Shown piece by piece: positions 1 through 10,734 of a stretch of DNA of 64,000 nucleotides. How positions within the stretch are numbered: the stretch's first letter is position 1; each line of letters opens with the position of its first letter. The notes beneath the pieces are model-generated. The model had not been told where the DNA came from, made no database searches, and saw only the letters and a list, made by a program, of their open reading frames with translations. Position numbers and translations under genes: made by a program. The stretch comes from Prunus persica. Lineage: Eukaryota > Streptophyta > Magnoliopsida > Rosales > Rosaceae. Location of the stretch: the NCBI RefSeq assembly GCF_000346465.2, contig NC_034010.1, positions 15,911,248 through 15,975,247 of the forward strand, read 5' to 3'.

Positions 1-164
1 TCACACTTTACCTCGAACTTGCTATAACTCTCCCCAAACTCCAGCATTTCATATTAAATTTATATTAAAATTTTGTAACTGTTGAGAAAATATTGAAAAA
101 TCTGTAATGTTGACCCCCAAATTCACAATCATTAGTATGACATGATAATAGAAAATTATAAATA

Positions 165-715
165 ATGAATATATCATACGGAGCTAATGAAGTTTAAGTG
201 ACAAGTTTCCAAAACTTATTATCATTTATTGTTAGGCGGCGAATTAGTTAATTACCAAACTATATATAATGAATATATCAACGATTAAATATTATTGAAT
301 ATTAAATAAGTAGAAAGAAGACCAAGACCAAGACCTGGGCTGCAGTCAACATATATTTAAGATTTTTTTTTTTCCTAAATTGTATTGCTCTGTTTTTTCT
401 ACATTCACACTTGACCAGCATGTGCTCTCTGATTGACATATATGAGTCAACACCAATGTGACACGGTATCAGCTGCTTAAATTAGACTGGACCACATTAT
501 CTTTAGACTCGTTTTCAATCAGTGATGAAGTTGTGAATGCATTTTCCATTTTATCACCCAATTTTTCAAAAGAATTTAGATGAAAAATTAATAAAATATA
601 AGTCGTATTTAATAAAACAATCCCACTCGCTTAAGGATCTAAAAATAAGGTCATGAGAGGTCCTATTTAATAAAGGCCATTGAATTAAGGACTAGTTTGG
701 AATTGCTGTTATTTA
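165..715 (+). repeat. Duplicated receptor-kinase upstream region, copy A
   Basis: This stretch matches the DNA just upstream of the receptor kinase at 5561. It has the same GCTAATGAAGTTTAAGTGAC block, the GGCGGCGAATTAGTTAATTACC block, and an AAGAAGACCAAGACC/CTGCAGTCAAC block followed by TTGACCAGCATGTGCTCT. Unlike copy B, no coding sequence follows; it continues into TATGAGTCAACACC, as copy D does. It is probably what remains of an earlier tandem copy of the locus. The first 150 bases hold only AT-rich sequence. Confidence 0.75.
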
Positions 716-1535
716 AAAACAAAGTTGTTTCTATTCAATATATATATATATATATATATATATGTTCCCTTATGTTCTTTCCTTGCCCTTTGGATTTCCT
801 AACAAAAAGGGGGAGAGATGATTATGTGAAATTATGATAAAAAAAAGGGAGAGATTGTGTTGTAGAATTAAGGGGGAGTGATGCTGTAATTTTACTTTGA
901 ATTATATTTCTTCTCCCACATGCTTCACTGGTTTTGTTGTTTCATAATGTGCAGGGATTTAGAGCTTCGAGTTTAGAGTAGGATTTCATTTGTTAAATCC
1001 CATGCAATTTCTTTTGAGTTGTAATAGGTGTTTTGTCTAGGAAATGCCAAAGGGGGAGATTGTTAGTATAAAAATTATACTGGCATTTCCTAGACTCTAG
1101 CATAGGTCGGGAATTAGTGTGTGAATATCTTTTATTGTTTTGGTGCAACACATTCAATCTTGGATTTTCGAAATATGACTTGATCGATATGAGGAACTTG
1201 ATTTAAGGTAAATCATGACATAATCATGCATTCATTATAGGATTCCTAATTGGAGTTATTTTCACTCAAGTGCTTTTATATTAGGAAGCTTTAGTTTTCA
1301 CATACAATATAGTTTACTATTTAGGTAAGTCCTATTTCTAATAGGATTAGATTTTAAGAAAAATTAGTGTATAGTCATAAAAAAAACTTTAGTAATTAGC
1401 ATATGATACATTATCTATTTTTGTTTTGGATATGGTGGATGAGTTTTAAATTTTATTTTGTTAAAAGACAATGGCCCTAGCCATGTGCTCTTTAAGCTTG
1501 TTTAATTTGTATTTGAAATAACGTTTTTACCCCTT

Positions 1536-2310
1536 TTATTTTATCACTGGTCTCTCTGTGTTCCCAAAATCAATACTCAGGACCCCCTTCCTTGTCGATG
1601 TTCTCTCCCTGCTTCCAAAATCACTATTTGGGACATCCTTCCTTACTGGCGGTCTATCAATGTTCCCAAAATCAGTAATTGTAATGTTCCTTATCAGTGG
1701 TCTCTCTGTGTTCTCAAAATCAATAATCGGGACGTCCTTCCTTATCGATGGTCTCTCCCTGCTTCCAAAATCACTACTTGGGACGTCCTTCCCTATTGGC
1801 GCTCTCACCGTGTTCCCAAAATCAGTATTTAGGACGTCCTTCCTTATTGGTGGTCTCTCTATGTTCCCAACATCAGTATTTGTGACCTCCTTCCTTTTTT
1901 GTGGTCTCTCCATGTTCCCAGATTCAGTATTACAGACTTGGTCCTCCACAAGTTCTACCAAACTCTGTGAAGTAGAAGGAGATGAGAATTCAGGAGAGAG
2001 ACTTGTACCTTTTACTCTATTTGATGGTTTTTTCTTGTGCATATCATCCACCCACTTTGGGGCATCCTTCAACAACTTCCAGCAATGGTCAAAATGAAAT
2101 TTTCTCTTTTCCAATTTTTCGCATAATTGTTTCGAATAAAAAAACTGCAAAAAAGTTCATTATCAAATATACACAAACACTGATTACCAACAAAATAAAA
2201 TAAAAAAGATTGCGAAAAAAGAAGTTTACCTTATCCTGCACATTCATGCCATATTTGTGCTCATTTTCCACTTGAGTAACATATTCACAAAATTTTTTGC
2301 CCCGTAATCC
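1536..2310 (-). pseudogene. NAM-associated C-terminal-domain ORF fragment with 17-residue repeats
   Basis: Reading the minus strand, a short exon ending at 2230 (RGKKFCEYVTQVENEH, then GMNVQDK) splices with GT/AG in frame to 2144 and continues to a stop at 1536. The second exon contains KRKFHFDHCWKLLKDAPKW, which fits the F-x-H-x-W-x(2)-LK-x(2)-PKW core of the plant 'No apical meristem-associated C-terminal domain', often carried by transposon-linked genes. The tail is about eight imperfect copies of a 17-residue unit of the form V-x-N-x-DFGN-x-ERP-x-RKD, that is, a 51-bp DNA repeat. No upstream Met-bearing exon was found, so it is a partial gene. It lies within the insertion in the Copia LTR. 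Confidence 0.5.
1545..1945. repeat. 51-bp tandem repeat, about 8 units
   Basis: On the plus strand, units contain TGTTCCCAAAATCA then (A/G)GGAC(G/C)TCCTTCCTTAT followed by GGTCTCTC, repeating about every 51 bases. The period is a whole number of codons and the minus-strand frame stays open across all units, so the repeat expanded within a coding frame. Confidence 0.75.
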
Positions 2311-2640
2311 ATAGGTTGTTGGTTATTGAGTTGTTAAGCTAGTGTTGATTTGATTCCCTTCTCTTTGTACTTGTGGAGTTTGCTATCTAAGTTATTTAGT
2401 TTGCAGCAATGCATATTTCAATTTTGTTTTGTTTCTAGCTATATTTTCAATTTCGACCTGGAAACTTGAGATCATATTGCGGTTCTTAGGATAGAGATGT
2501 TTGTTGTTTATGACATCACTGTCATATGATATTTTGTAATACCATTTAAGCTTTAGTTCAGTAAAATTTTATACAAGTTCTGCATTATAGTTTTGCACAA
2601 ACTACATTGCAGTTTCAGAAATTGCATTGCAGTTTTTGTA

Positions 2641-2998
2641 ATTACAATTGGATTTTTGCTCTTTTCTTGGCCTTCAATCTCACCAATTTGAAGAGTAGAG
2701 GCTACCCAGATGAGGAATTGGGTGGGCAAGAGAAGAGTAGAACTACTCAAGAGCAAGAGAACTCAAAATTGGACTTTTGGAAACTGCATTGCAGTTTTGG
2801 AAACTGCATTGTAGTTTTCATTTAATTACAATTGGATTTTTGCTCTTTCCTTGGTCTTCAACCTCACCAATTTAAAGAGTAGAAGCTACCTAGATGAGGA
2901 ATTAGGTGGGCAAGAGAAGAGTAGAACTACCTAAGAGCAAGAGAACTCAAAATTGGACTTTTGGAAACCAAAAACTGCATTGCAGTTTTCATTTAATT
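2641..2998. repeat. Direct tandem duplication, ~184-bp period
   Basis: ATTACAATTGGATTTTTGCTC starts at 2641 and again at about 2825. Both copies continue through CACCAATTT, AAGAGTAGA and GAACTCAAAATTGGAC, and TTTAATTACAATT begins a third, abortive unit near 2993. Small ORFs on both strands here come from the repeat and are not credible genes. Confidence 0.75.
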
Positions 2999-3202
2999 AC
3001 AATTATTTTGTAGCTGTTTTCGTTTTTGTTTTTGTTTTTTTAACATAATTGATATCTACATTATATTTTTGTTGCAGTTTCTGTTTTTATTTGCAGTTTT
3101 TGTGTGAATAAGTGTTGAAATGCTTTTTATTTTTATTTTTTTAAAATAAACCATTGATTGTTTATATAAATATTGTATAATTGAATAAATATTACAAAAT
3201 CA

Positions 3203-3300
3203 AGTTTGGTGTAGTGGTTTGTGAGTGAGCCTTCCTCCTTTGAGGGTCAAGGTTCGAGTCCATTCAATGACACAATCTTTTTTTTAAAGGTGAATAAAGG
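3203..3300 (+). mobile_element. tRNA-derived SINE-like head (A and B boxes)
   Basis: TTGGTGTAGTGGTTTGTGA (about 3206-3224) resembles an RNA polymerase III A box, and GGTTCGAGTCC (3251-3261) is a near-perfect B box. Their roughly 30-bp spacing suits a tRNA-derived promoter. No cloverleaf with a closed acceptor stem or CCA-type end was found, so this is more likely a SINE head than a functional tRNA gene. A GGC/GGT-rich low-complexity stretch (3310-3507) follows; its two overlapping ORFs are compositional. Confidence 0.4.
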
Positions 3301-4611
3301 GCAACGGAGTTGATCATCTACAGACGGTGGCAGGCGATGGCGGCCAACGGTGGTGGTGGCAGGTGGGCGGAGGCGGGAGTCCGACGGTGGTGGTCGGCGA
3401 CGGGCGGTGGCGGCCAACGGTGGTGGTGGCAGGTGGCTGGCAGCGGGAGTCCGGCGGTGGTGGCCGGCGGCAGGATTCCGGCAGTGGTGGCCGGCAGCGA
3501 GATATGATTAGCTAGATATGGACATGTGGCATAGTATGCTTACCTTAGAAGGAGTGGCATTGTGTGTAATTTTGATATGTTTTAATGATATTTTTGTAAA
3601 ATTAGGTACCACAACTTGGTCTTTTGCCTTATGCTAATTAGATGAAATTGTATTACTATCTTCCAAATTAGTAAACTATATTGTGTTTTAAAACTAAAGC
3701 TCCCTAGATTTTATCTTTTGAGATTATTTTCCTAATTAGACTTTATTTTGATTTAAATAAAAAATATCCTTTTTCATATTTGACTTATTGGAGAGCATGT
3801 TTCTTTTAATACTCAAATTGGTTTCATTGATTAACATCATTTCCTTGTATAAACTAATGGGATTGGAAGTTTGCATGGGCTGACGAAATTGAATAGAATT
3901 TTTCAGAGAATCAAATATTATTGGGATCTCTTAGCTTTATGCAGTTTCTCTTGCAAAAAGAACAACATGTCTGTATAAAGACATGGCGTGACTCTTCTTG
4001 GTTTTTACACAACTTTGATATATTTGTTTTGAGCATCTAGAATTCCTAAGAAAAGCTGTTGTGCATATCTTTGAGATAAGTTATTAAGTGTTCTATATTT
4101 ACTATGTGATTTATCAAATACTTTCATCATTCATATTGCATTCATTTGCATGTTCAGTGACTTATACGATTAAGGGCACCAAAACTGTGGTGGTGATTTT
4201 TCTCTAGCGAGCTTACGGTAATCATGACCAGTATTACGTTCAACATAAGGAGTGTTGACAGGTCATCTCGTGACAGAAGTTGAGTTACGAAGAAGTCGGT
4301 AAACATTATCTAGAATGCATTGAGGAAAAGTGTGTGAGTACTTCATGTAATTATCGTTCTATAGTAGATTTATTTTGAACTAAGGAATTCCATGGATTTT
4401 TCCCAAATGTGAGGTCTACCACGTAAAATAATTTTCTGCATGTTCCTTTATTTTGCGCTCAATACTTTTCAGGATTGATAAGCCATATCAATCATGTTAT
4501 TGAAGTTTATTTTTATTTATTGATTATAATTTCAAATTGGCCTATTCACCCCCCTCTAGGCATTTTTAATCATCTTATAGGTAATTTCAAAAAATTATAA
4601 ATTAATTTCTA

Positions 4612-5560
4612 TTTTCCTATCATACGTAGCTAATGAAGTTTAAGTGACAAGTTTCCAAAACTTATTATTATCTTTTGAGGGTTAAAATTGATCAAACCGA
4701 ATAGTTAAATCCTATATGGATTTAAAGGTCGGAAGAGATATGTCAAAAATAACATATCAAAAGCTTGATGTCAAATTTTTTTAAATATTTTTTTAGTCAT
4801 GGACCCCGCTATCATTTATTCTCTTTTCAAACTTTATGCATCATATGGGCCCATTTGATTTCAAAAATATAATTGGCACTTCGGGTGGAGTTTAATTTTT
4901 TCCAAAATGTCAAATTGCCACATAAGCCATCAAATTCAAATTTAACATTTTGCATTTGACATCTCCTTTAGAGATGCTCTTAGGCGGCGAATTAGTTAAT
5001 TACCAAACTATATATAGTGAATATATATATTTTCCTATCAAATCAATATTTTCAAAAGATGACTTATGGTCTTGTAATAAAAAGTTGAGGAACGCTTTAT
5101 CTATATATATAAAGCAAAAGACAGAAAATAGTGAAACATTTAAAATACCAGAAAATATCCTTGGTTAATTCAAACATTGAGAATTGAAATTATTAATTAA
5201 TTGAGAATAAAATAGTAAATTCATTTTTTATATTAAAAAATTAAAATTAAAAACAAAATCAGATAATTGATCCTACTTCTATAAAACATAACTACCCATA
5301 TTATATTTTCTTAATTCTAAAAATAAAATAAAAAGGAAAAAAGAAAACCAACTATCACATGGGGCTAGTGTTTAAAGAAAGAAAAAAGAAAGAAACCATC
5401 ATATCATTCGATCCATTTTTACAAAATAGATTAAATATTATTAAATATTAATAAGTAAAAAGAAGACCAAGACCTGGGTCTGCAGTCAACATACATTTAA
5501 CGTTTTTATTTTTCCCTAACTTATATAGTTCTGTTTTTTCTACATTCACACTTGACCAGC
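4612..5560 (+). promoter_or_regulatory. Upstream region of the receptor kinase (copy B)
   Basis: This is the only one of the four related upstream copies attached to an intact coding region. It begins where the Copia LTR copy ends, with the GCTAATGAAGTTTAAGTGAC block, and runs to the start codon. Compared with copy D it carries an extra AT-rich stretch (about 5110-5450). Which blocks are true promoter elements cannot be told by eye. Confidence 0.6.
5521..5527 (+). promoter_or_regulatory. Candidate TATA box for the receptor kinase
   Basis: TTATATA lies 40 nt before the ATG at 5561 and 115 nt before the ATG at 5636. With a usual 30-nt TATA-to-start distance, the 5561 ATG would have almost no leader, whereas 5636 would have about 85 nt. 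This favours the downstream start. Confidence 0.35.
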
Positions 5561-7689
5561 ATGTGCTCTGAATCTGCAGGGATTACACTTTGTCAATGCT
5601 GCAGGGATTACACTTCCCATTTTTTTGTTAGAATAATGCTTCTGATCAATTTCTTATGCTGGTTGCTCATAGTAGTAGATGTCGATGCAGTCCATGGCGG
5701 AGTAGGCCTTGAAAGTTGCAGAGAAGCAAGATGTAAACCGGACGGCCCAGCCATCCGATTCCCATTTCGACTTAAAGGTAAGCAGCCAATCCATTGCGGT
5801 TACCATGGCTTTGATCTATCATGCACTAACGCCAGCCAGACTCTGCTCGAGATGCCATCTTCATCTAGTAACCTCTTCGTTGAAAAGATTAAGTACACAT
5901 CTCAGGAGATTGAAATATATTACCACAATGATTACCCATCGGGAAATATTTTTTACTTCAGTTTATCTTCTTCTCCCTTACAATTTGTGCCTGGACCAGA
6001 TAACTATAATTATACGCTATTCAGTTGTCCATATTCACCAGAAAGATCCAACATCGATTTTTGTGGGATGGAACTGGGACCTTACCACTTTGACATTCCT
6101 GAAAACCAGACATATGCTGTCAACGCTCAATGTTCTATTGATAGAATGCCCATAGAGTCCTGTACCAAGCTGCATGACTATACATCAATTCCAGACATAT
6201 CACCAGTCTTGGCAATGAAAAAAACTATGAAGTTGCATTGGTCCAAACCATCATGTCGACATTGCAAAGAGATGGGCAAGGCGTGTAGATCAAAGATTAG
6301 TGAATATAGTCTTGCACATGTTCAGACTGCAGAAAGCGAATGTTTAGATTTCCCTGAAGGTATCATTTAACTAAACTTGGCTTTGTTGCAGTACTTTGCA
6401 AGCAAATATTATTTATTTTCAGTCATTCAAATTCGATCTGATTAGTCAGGACTCAGAATTTTATTGATTTCATAGCAAAAGTTCTTATTAGCTTAAATAA
6501 CAACTTTTACAGGTAGTAGCCGTAGAGGGACACGCATAAAGATATCAGGTGAGTTGTCCATAAATTAAAGCACTTGCATTGCTGGACTATAAATCCGAAT
6601 CACATGTACTTAGGATAATTTTTGTCATCTCTATCTGCAGTTTGCACAGTTTCTGTGGCTCTTATTGCAGTGGGGGCTCTCATCATCTTCCATGTCTATA
6701 TCTCCAACAAAACAGAGAAAACAAATCAGTTGAGAATTGAAAGATTTTTGGAAGATTACATAGCTCAGAAGCCAAGCAGATATTCCTATGCTGATATTAA
6801 GAGGATAACAAATCAATTCAAGGACAAGTTGGGGCAAGGGGCCTATGGAACAGTTTTTAAAGGGAAGCTTTCCTCTGAATTGCTTGTTGCTGTGAAAATC
6901 CTCAACAATTCAAATGAAAATAATGGAGAAGATTTTACAAATGAAATGGGAACAATGGGTCGCGTGCACCATGTCAATGTGGTGCGCTTGGTTGGCTTTT
7001 GTGCCGATGGGTTTATACGAGCTCTTGTGTATGAATTCTTACCAAATGGTTCATTACAAAACTTTTTATCATCAGCAGATAATAAAAATTCTTTCCTTGG
7101 TTGGGATAAGTTGCAAGATATTGCTTTAGGTATTGCCAAAGGAATTGAGTATCTTCACCAAGGGTGTGACCACCGAATCCTCCACTTCGACATCAAACCC
7201 CATAACATTTTGCTGGACCAGAATTTCACTCCGAAAGTTTCCGATTTTGGTCTAGCCAAGTTATGCGCAAGGGATCAAAGCGCAATATCCATGACAACCG
7301 TCAGGGGAACCATGGGCTACATTGCACCCGAAGTGTTCTCTAGGAACTTCGGTAGTGTGTCCTACAAGTCAGATGTCTATAGTTTCGGGACGTTGTTGCT
7401 GGAAATGGTTGGTGGCAGAAAAAACTTTAAGGTCATGGAGGACTCCACCGACCAAGTCTACTTTCCAGAATGGATTTATAACCTTTTAGAACAAGGAGAC
7501 GACCTACGGATCCATATTGAGGATGAAGGAGATGCTAAAATTGCAAAGAAACTTGCCATTGTGGGTCTATGGTGCGTCCAATGGCACCCAATAGATCGTC
7601 CTCCAATGAAAGTTGTAGTTCAAATGTTAGAAAGAGAAGGTGACAATCTAACCATACCACCCAATCCTTTCTGCTCTACTTCGAACTGA
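5561..7689 (+). CDS. LRK10L/GUB_WAK-type receptor-like serine/threonine kinase
   Basis: Predicted plasma-membrane receptor kinase of the rust-resistance-kinase Lr10-like family. Exons fit as 5561-6359, 6513-6548 (a 36-nt microexon) and 6641-7689, all with GT/AG borders and continuous frame, giving 627 residues (602 if the ATG at 5636 is used). The segment MLLINFLCWLLIVVDV is a signal peptide, so 5636 is the better biological start. The ectodomain is Cys-rich: CREARCKPDGPAIRFPF with CGYHGFDLSC is a GUB_WAK_bind module, and a WAK-associated C-terminal part follows. A membrane span (VALIAVGALIIFHVYI) opens exon 3. The kinase domain has the glycine loop GQGAYGTV (near residue 343), VAVKIL lysine, HFDIKPHNILL catalytic loop (near 461; HFD replaces HRD, usual in this family), DFG (near 479) and GTMGYIAPE. 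It appears complete and active. Ligand and specific role are not readable from sequence. Confidence 0.93.
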
Positions 7690-8304
7690 ATGAACACAAC
7701 TATACTGTCTGCAAGGCATCTGGACATTTGCGTACATCAAGAGTTCTACCAGTCACCATGATTTGATATGAGATCATGCACTGTAATATTAAATAACATA
7801 TGGTGTTGAATATATATCGTAGTATATGTAAGTGTTTGGGTTTGAATTTGTCATGATTCAAATTGTAGTATATGCTAAGTGTTTGAATTTGAATTTCTAA
7901 ACAAATATCAATCCAGATTTCATAGATTTTGGAGATTTCAAGCCTTATTTAGGCCACTCAGATTCTAGATTACATTGTAGATCGTTTTGCAAACCCTGCG
8001 TTAGTAAGATTTCCAGCTGTTGAATCATTTCCCAACTATGATTCCTTAACTTTAGCTGCAATTATTCGGTTAGAGAAGGACATTCCTCAACCATAATTCA
8101 TTCAGTTGCTTTACATTTTCCATAACAATGTCACTATTTGCTCTGTATTAATTAGTGATTCGAGCTGGTTTTCTATCATATTTTGAGTTCATCTTATTAT
8201 TTTCAACTGTAATGATTTTTAATTCAATTCCATCGATACTTTCCCGCACTACAACAGAAATTGTTGAAGTCCTTTATTCATCAAAGCCCTTTTTTCATCA
8301 AATG
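7690..8304. other. 3' flank of the receptor kinase
   Basis: AT-rich noncoding sequence with no long ORF and no clear canonical poly(A) signal. A short direct repeat (TGTAGTATATG...AAGTGTTTG near 7820 and 7865) is the only structure seen. Confidence 0.5.
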
Positions 8305-8655
8305 TAAGGATTTTTGTTTGTCAAAATGTTAAATTGCCACATAAGTCATCAAATTCAAATTTAACATTTTACATTTGATATTTTCCTTGGAAATGCTCGG
8401 CCGCAAATTAGTTAATTACCAAACTATATATAATGAATATATCAATTTTTCAAAAAGACTACTTTAAAATCAATATTTACAAAAGGTGACTTATGGTCTT
8501 GTAATGAAAAGTCGAGGAACGCTTTATGTTTAAAGAAAGGGAAAAGAAAGAAACCATCACATCATTCGATCAATTTTTAATCAACGATTAAATATTATTG
8601 AATATTAAATAAGTAGAAAGAAGACCAAGGCCTGGGTCTGCAGTCGACATATAGT
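8305..8655 (+). repeat. Duplicated receptor-kinase upstream region, copy C (partial)
   Basis: It shares CAAAATGTTAAATTGCCAC, the AATTAGTTAATTACCAAAC block, GACTTATGGTCTTGTAATGA and the AAGAAGACCAAGGCCTGGGT/CTGCAGTC block with the region before 5561. It then breaks off into a 99-bp tandem repeat, with no coding exon following. Confidence 0.75.
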
Positions 8656-8738
8656 TAATACAAGTCAAAACAGCGTTGAGAGAGCAACCTATGAAGACCG
8701 GCATTAAAAGTATATGGTATTTTCTCTGAAGCTTTATT

Positions 8739-9035
8739 CAATTATTTGGATCTTAAATGGCGATTCTGTCGTAATCAAAACGTTTTGAAGTAAAGTGTTC
8801 CAGTACTTTTCAAGTCAAAATGTGGATTAAATTGCTTCAATTATTTGAATCTTAAATGGGGACTTCGCCGTAAAGAAAACGTTTTGAAGTTAAGTGCACT
8901 ACTACTTTTCAAGTCAAAATGTAGAATAAATTGCTTCAATTATTTGGATCTAAACCCTAAAGAAAACGTTTTAAAGTTAAATGCTCAACTACTTTTCAAG
9001 TCAAAAAGTGAAATTAATTGCTTCAACTTGGTTTT
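8739..9035. repeat. 99-bp tandem repeat, 3 units
   Basis: CAATTATTTG(G/A)ATCT begins at 8739, 8838 and 8937. Each unit carries AAAACGTTTT(G/A)AAGT and ACTTTTCAAGTCAAAA; the third unit is about 12 bp shorter. A 68-codon ORF across it merely reflects the repeat (99 is divisible by 3). Confidence 0.85.
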
Positions 9036-9339
9036 GATTTGGTCGAAGTGACTTATTCCACATTTTTTCTTTCAAATTTTTTTACCCGACATGTCAAAAG
9101 AATGAACGATCTTATAGAACCCAAGTGAATAGGTATGGGGCACCCATTCATAGAATGCGATAGTGCAGTCCATCTATTAGTGTTATTAAATAATAAAATA
9201 GGGATGTAAAAGGACAAGTAATTATAGTGTGGTATTAGAGTACAATCACGTGATATACTTCGTTCACATGTTATGATATAAGTGGATATTTATTAATTAA
9301 TATCAACTATATATATATGTGTGTGTGTGTGTGAATGTG

Positions 9340-10704
9340 TGCGTGATCCCTTATGTTCTTTCCTTGCCCTTTAGATTTCCTGACAAAAAGGGGGAGAGAT
9401 AACTGTGTGAAATTATGATAAAAAGGGGGAGAGATTGTGTTGTAGAAGTAAGGGGGAGTGATGTTGTAATTTTGCTTTCAGGGGGTAATGTTGTAATTTT
9501 GCTTTGAATTACATTTCTTCTCCCACATGCTTCACTGGTTTTGTTGTTTCATAATGTGTAGAGATTCAGAGCTTCAATTTTAGATTATGATTTCATTTGT
9601 TAAATCTCATGCAATTTCTTTTGAGTTTGTATTAGGTGTTTTGTCTAGGAAATGCCAAAGGGGGAGATTAATAGTATGAAAATTGTATTGACATTTCCTA
9701 GACTCTAGCATAGGTTGGAAATTAGTGTGTGAATATCTTTTATTGGAAGTTTTGGCGCAACACATTTAATCCCATATTTTCGAAGTATGACTTGATCGAT
9801 ATGAGGAACTTGATTTCAGGTAAATCATGATATAATCATGCATTCGTTATAGGATTCCTAGTTGGAGTTATTTTCACTCAAGTGCTTTTATATTAGTCTT
9901 ATTTTTAGTAGGATTAGATTTTATCTCTTGAAATTATTTTCCTAATTGGACCTTATTTTGGTTTAAGTAAAAATAAATTTTTTTTTTTTTTTCATATTTG
10001 ACTTAGAGAGCATGTTTCTTTTAATACCCAAATTGGTTTCATTGATTAATATGGTTTCCTTGTATAAACTAATGGGACTGGAAGTTTGCATGGGCTGACG
10101 AAATTGAATAGGATTTTTTAGAGAAACGAATATGATATGGATCTCTTGGCTTTATGTAGTTTCTTTTGCAAAAAGAACATGTCTATATAAAGACATGGCG
10201 TGACTCTTCTTGGTTTTTACACAGTTTTGATATATTTGTTTTGAGCATCAGAATTCCTATGAAAAGTTATTGTGCATATCTTTGAGATAAATCATCAAGT
10301 ATTCTATATTTATTTGGTGATTTATCAAATATTTGGTGATTTATTAAATATTTTTATTATTCATATTGCATTCATTTGCATATTCGGTGACTCATACGGT
10401 TGAGGGCACCAAGATCGTAGTGGTGGTTTTTCTCCAGTAAGCTTGAAGCAATTGTGACCAGTGTTCAACATAAGTAGTGTCGAAAGATCATGCTGTGACA
10501 GAAGTTGAGTTAGGAATAAGTCGATAAATATTATCTAGAATGTGCCTAGGATAAGTGTGTGAGTACTTATTGTAATCATCGTTCTATAGTGGATTTGTTT
10601 CTGGATTGATAAGCCATATCAATCTTGTTACTGAAGTTTATTTTTATTTATTGATTATAATTTTAAATTGACCTATACACCCCCCCTTTAGGCATTTTTA
10701 GTCA
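9340..10704 (+). mobile_element. Copia-type 3' end and LTR, copy 2 (uninterrupted)
   Basis: Same order as 735-4572: a CCCTTATGTTCTTTCCTTG block, repeated GGGGGAGAG runs, polypurine tract before about 9669, then an LTR of about 1036 bp to 10704. The first LTR bases (TAATAGTAT instead of TGTTAGTAT) are mutated. As in copy 1, the GCTAATGAAGTTTAAGTGAC block follows directly, so LTR and kinase-upstream DNA were duplicated together rather than inserted twice. Confidence 0.65.
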
Positions 10705-10734
10705 TCTTATAGGTAATTCAGAAAATTTTAAATT

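Larger units (their letters stand above)
1284..3706. mobile_element. Insertion bounded by ~36-bp inverted repeats, inside the Copia LTR
   Basis: GCTTTAGTTTT...ACAATATAGTTTACTA near 1284-1322 reappears inverted as TAGTAAACTATATTGTG...AAAACTAAAGC at 3669-3704. The second LTR copy (9669-10704) lacks this DNA. The exact ends are ambiguous: a 9-bp direct repeat TAGATTTTA sits at 1348-1356 and 3705-3713, which would fit a 9-bp TSD but leaves the left inverted repeat outside it. The insert holds a NAM-associated-domain ORF, a direct duplication and a SINE-like head. Its superfamily is unresolved (PIF/Harbinger, MULE or other). Confidence 0.45.
735..4572 (+). mobile_element. Copia-type 3' end and LTR, copy 1, interrupted by an insertion
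   Basis: Several short AAGGGGGAGAG runs lead to a polypurine tract, AAAGGGGGAGAT (1049-1060), directly followed by an LTR start TGTTAGTATAAAAATTATAC at 1061. The LTR-like sequence runs to about 4572, ending near TTTTTAATCA after a CACCCCCCTCTAGG motif. The same order of motifs recurs at 9340-10704, which shows that roughly 1284-3706 here is extra. There is no gag or pol, so this is a 3' remnant. The purine-run-rich 3' end resembles SIRE-type Copia elements, but lineage is inference. Confidence 0.65.

Noticed and set aside
3310..3515. Two overlapping Gly/Trp/Arg-rich ORFs
   Set aside because: They come from GGC/GGT-rich low-complexity repeats; both frames are open for compositional reasons and have no family features.
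8845..9051. 68-codon ORF
   Set aside because: It spans the 99-bp tandem repeat, whose length is divisible by three; no start context or domain.
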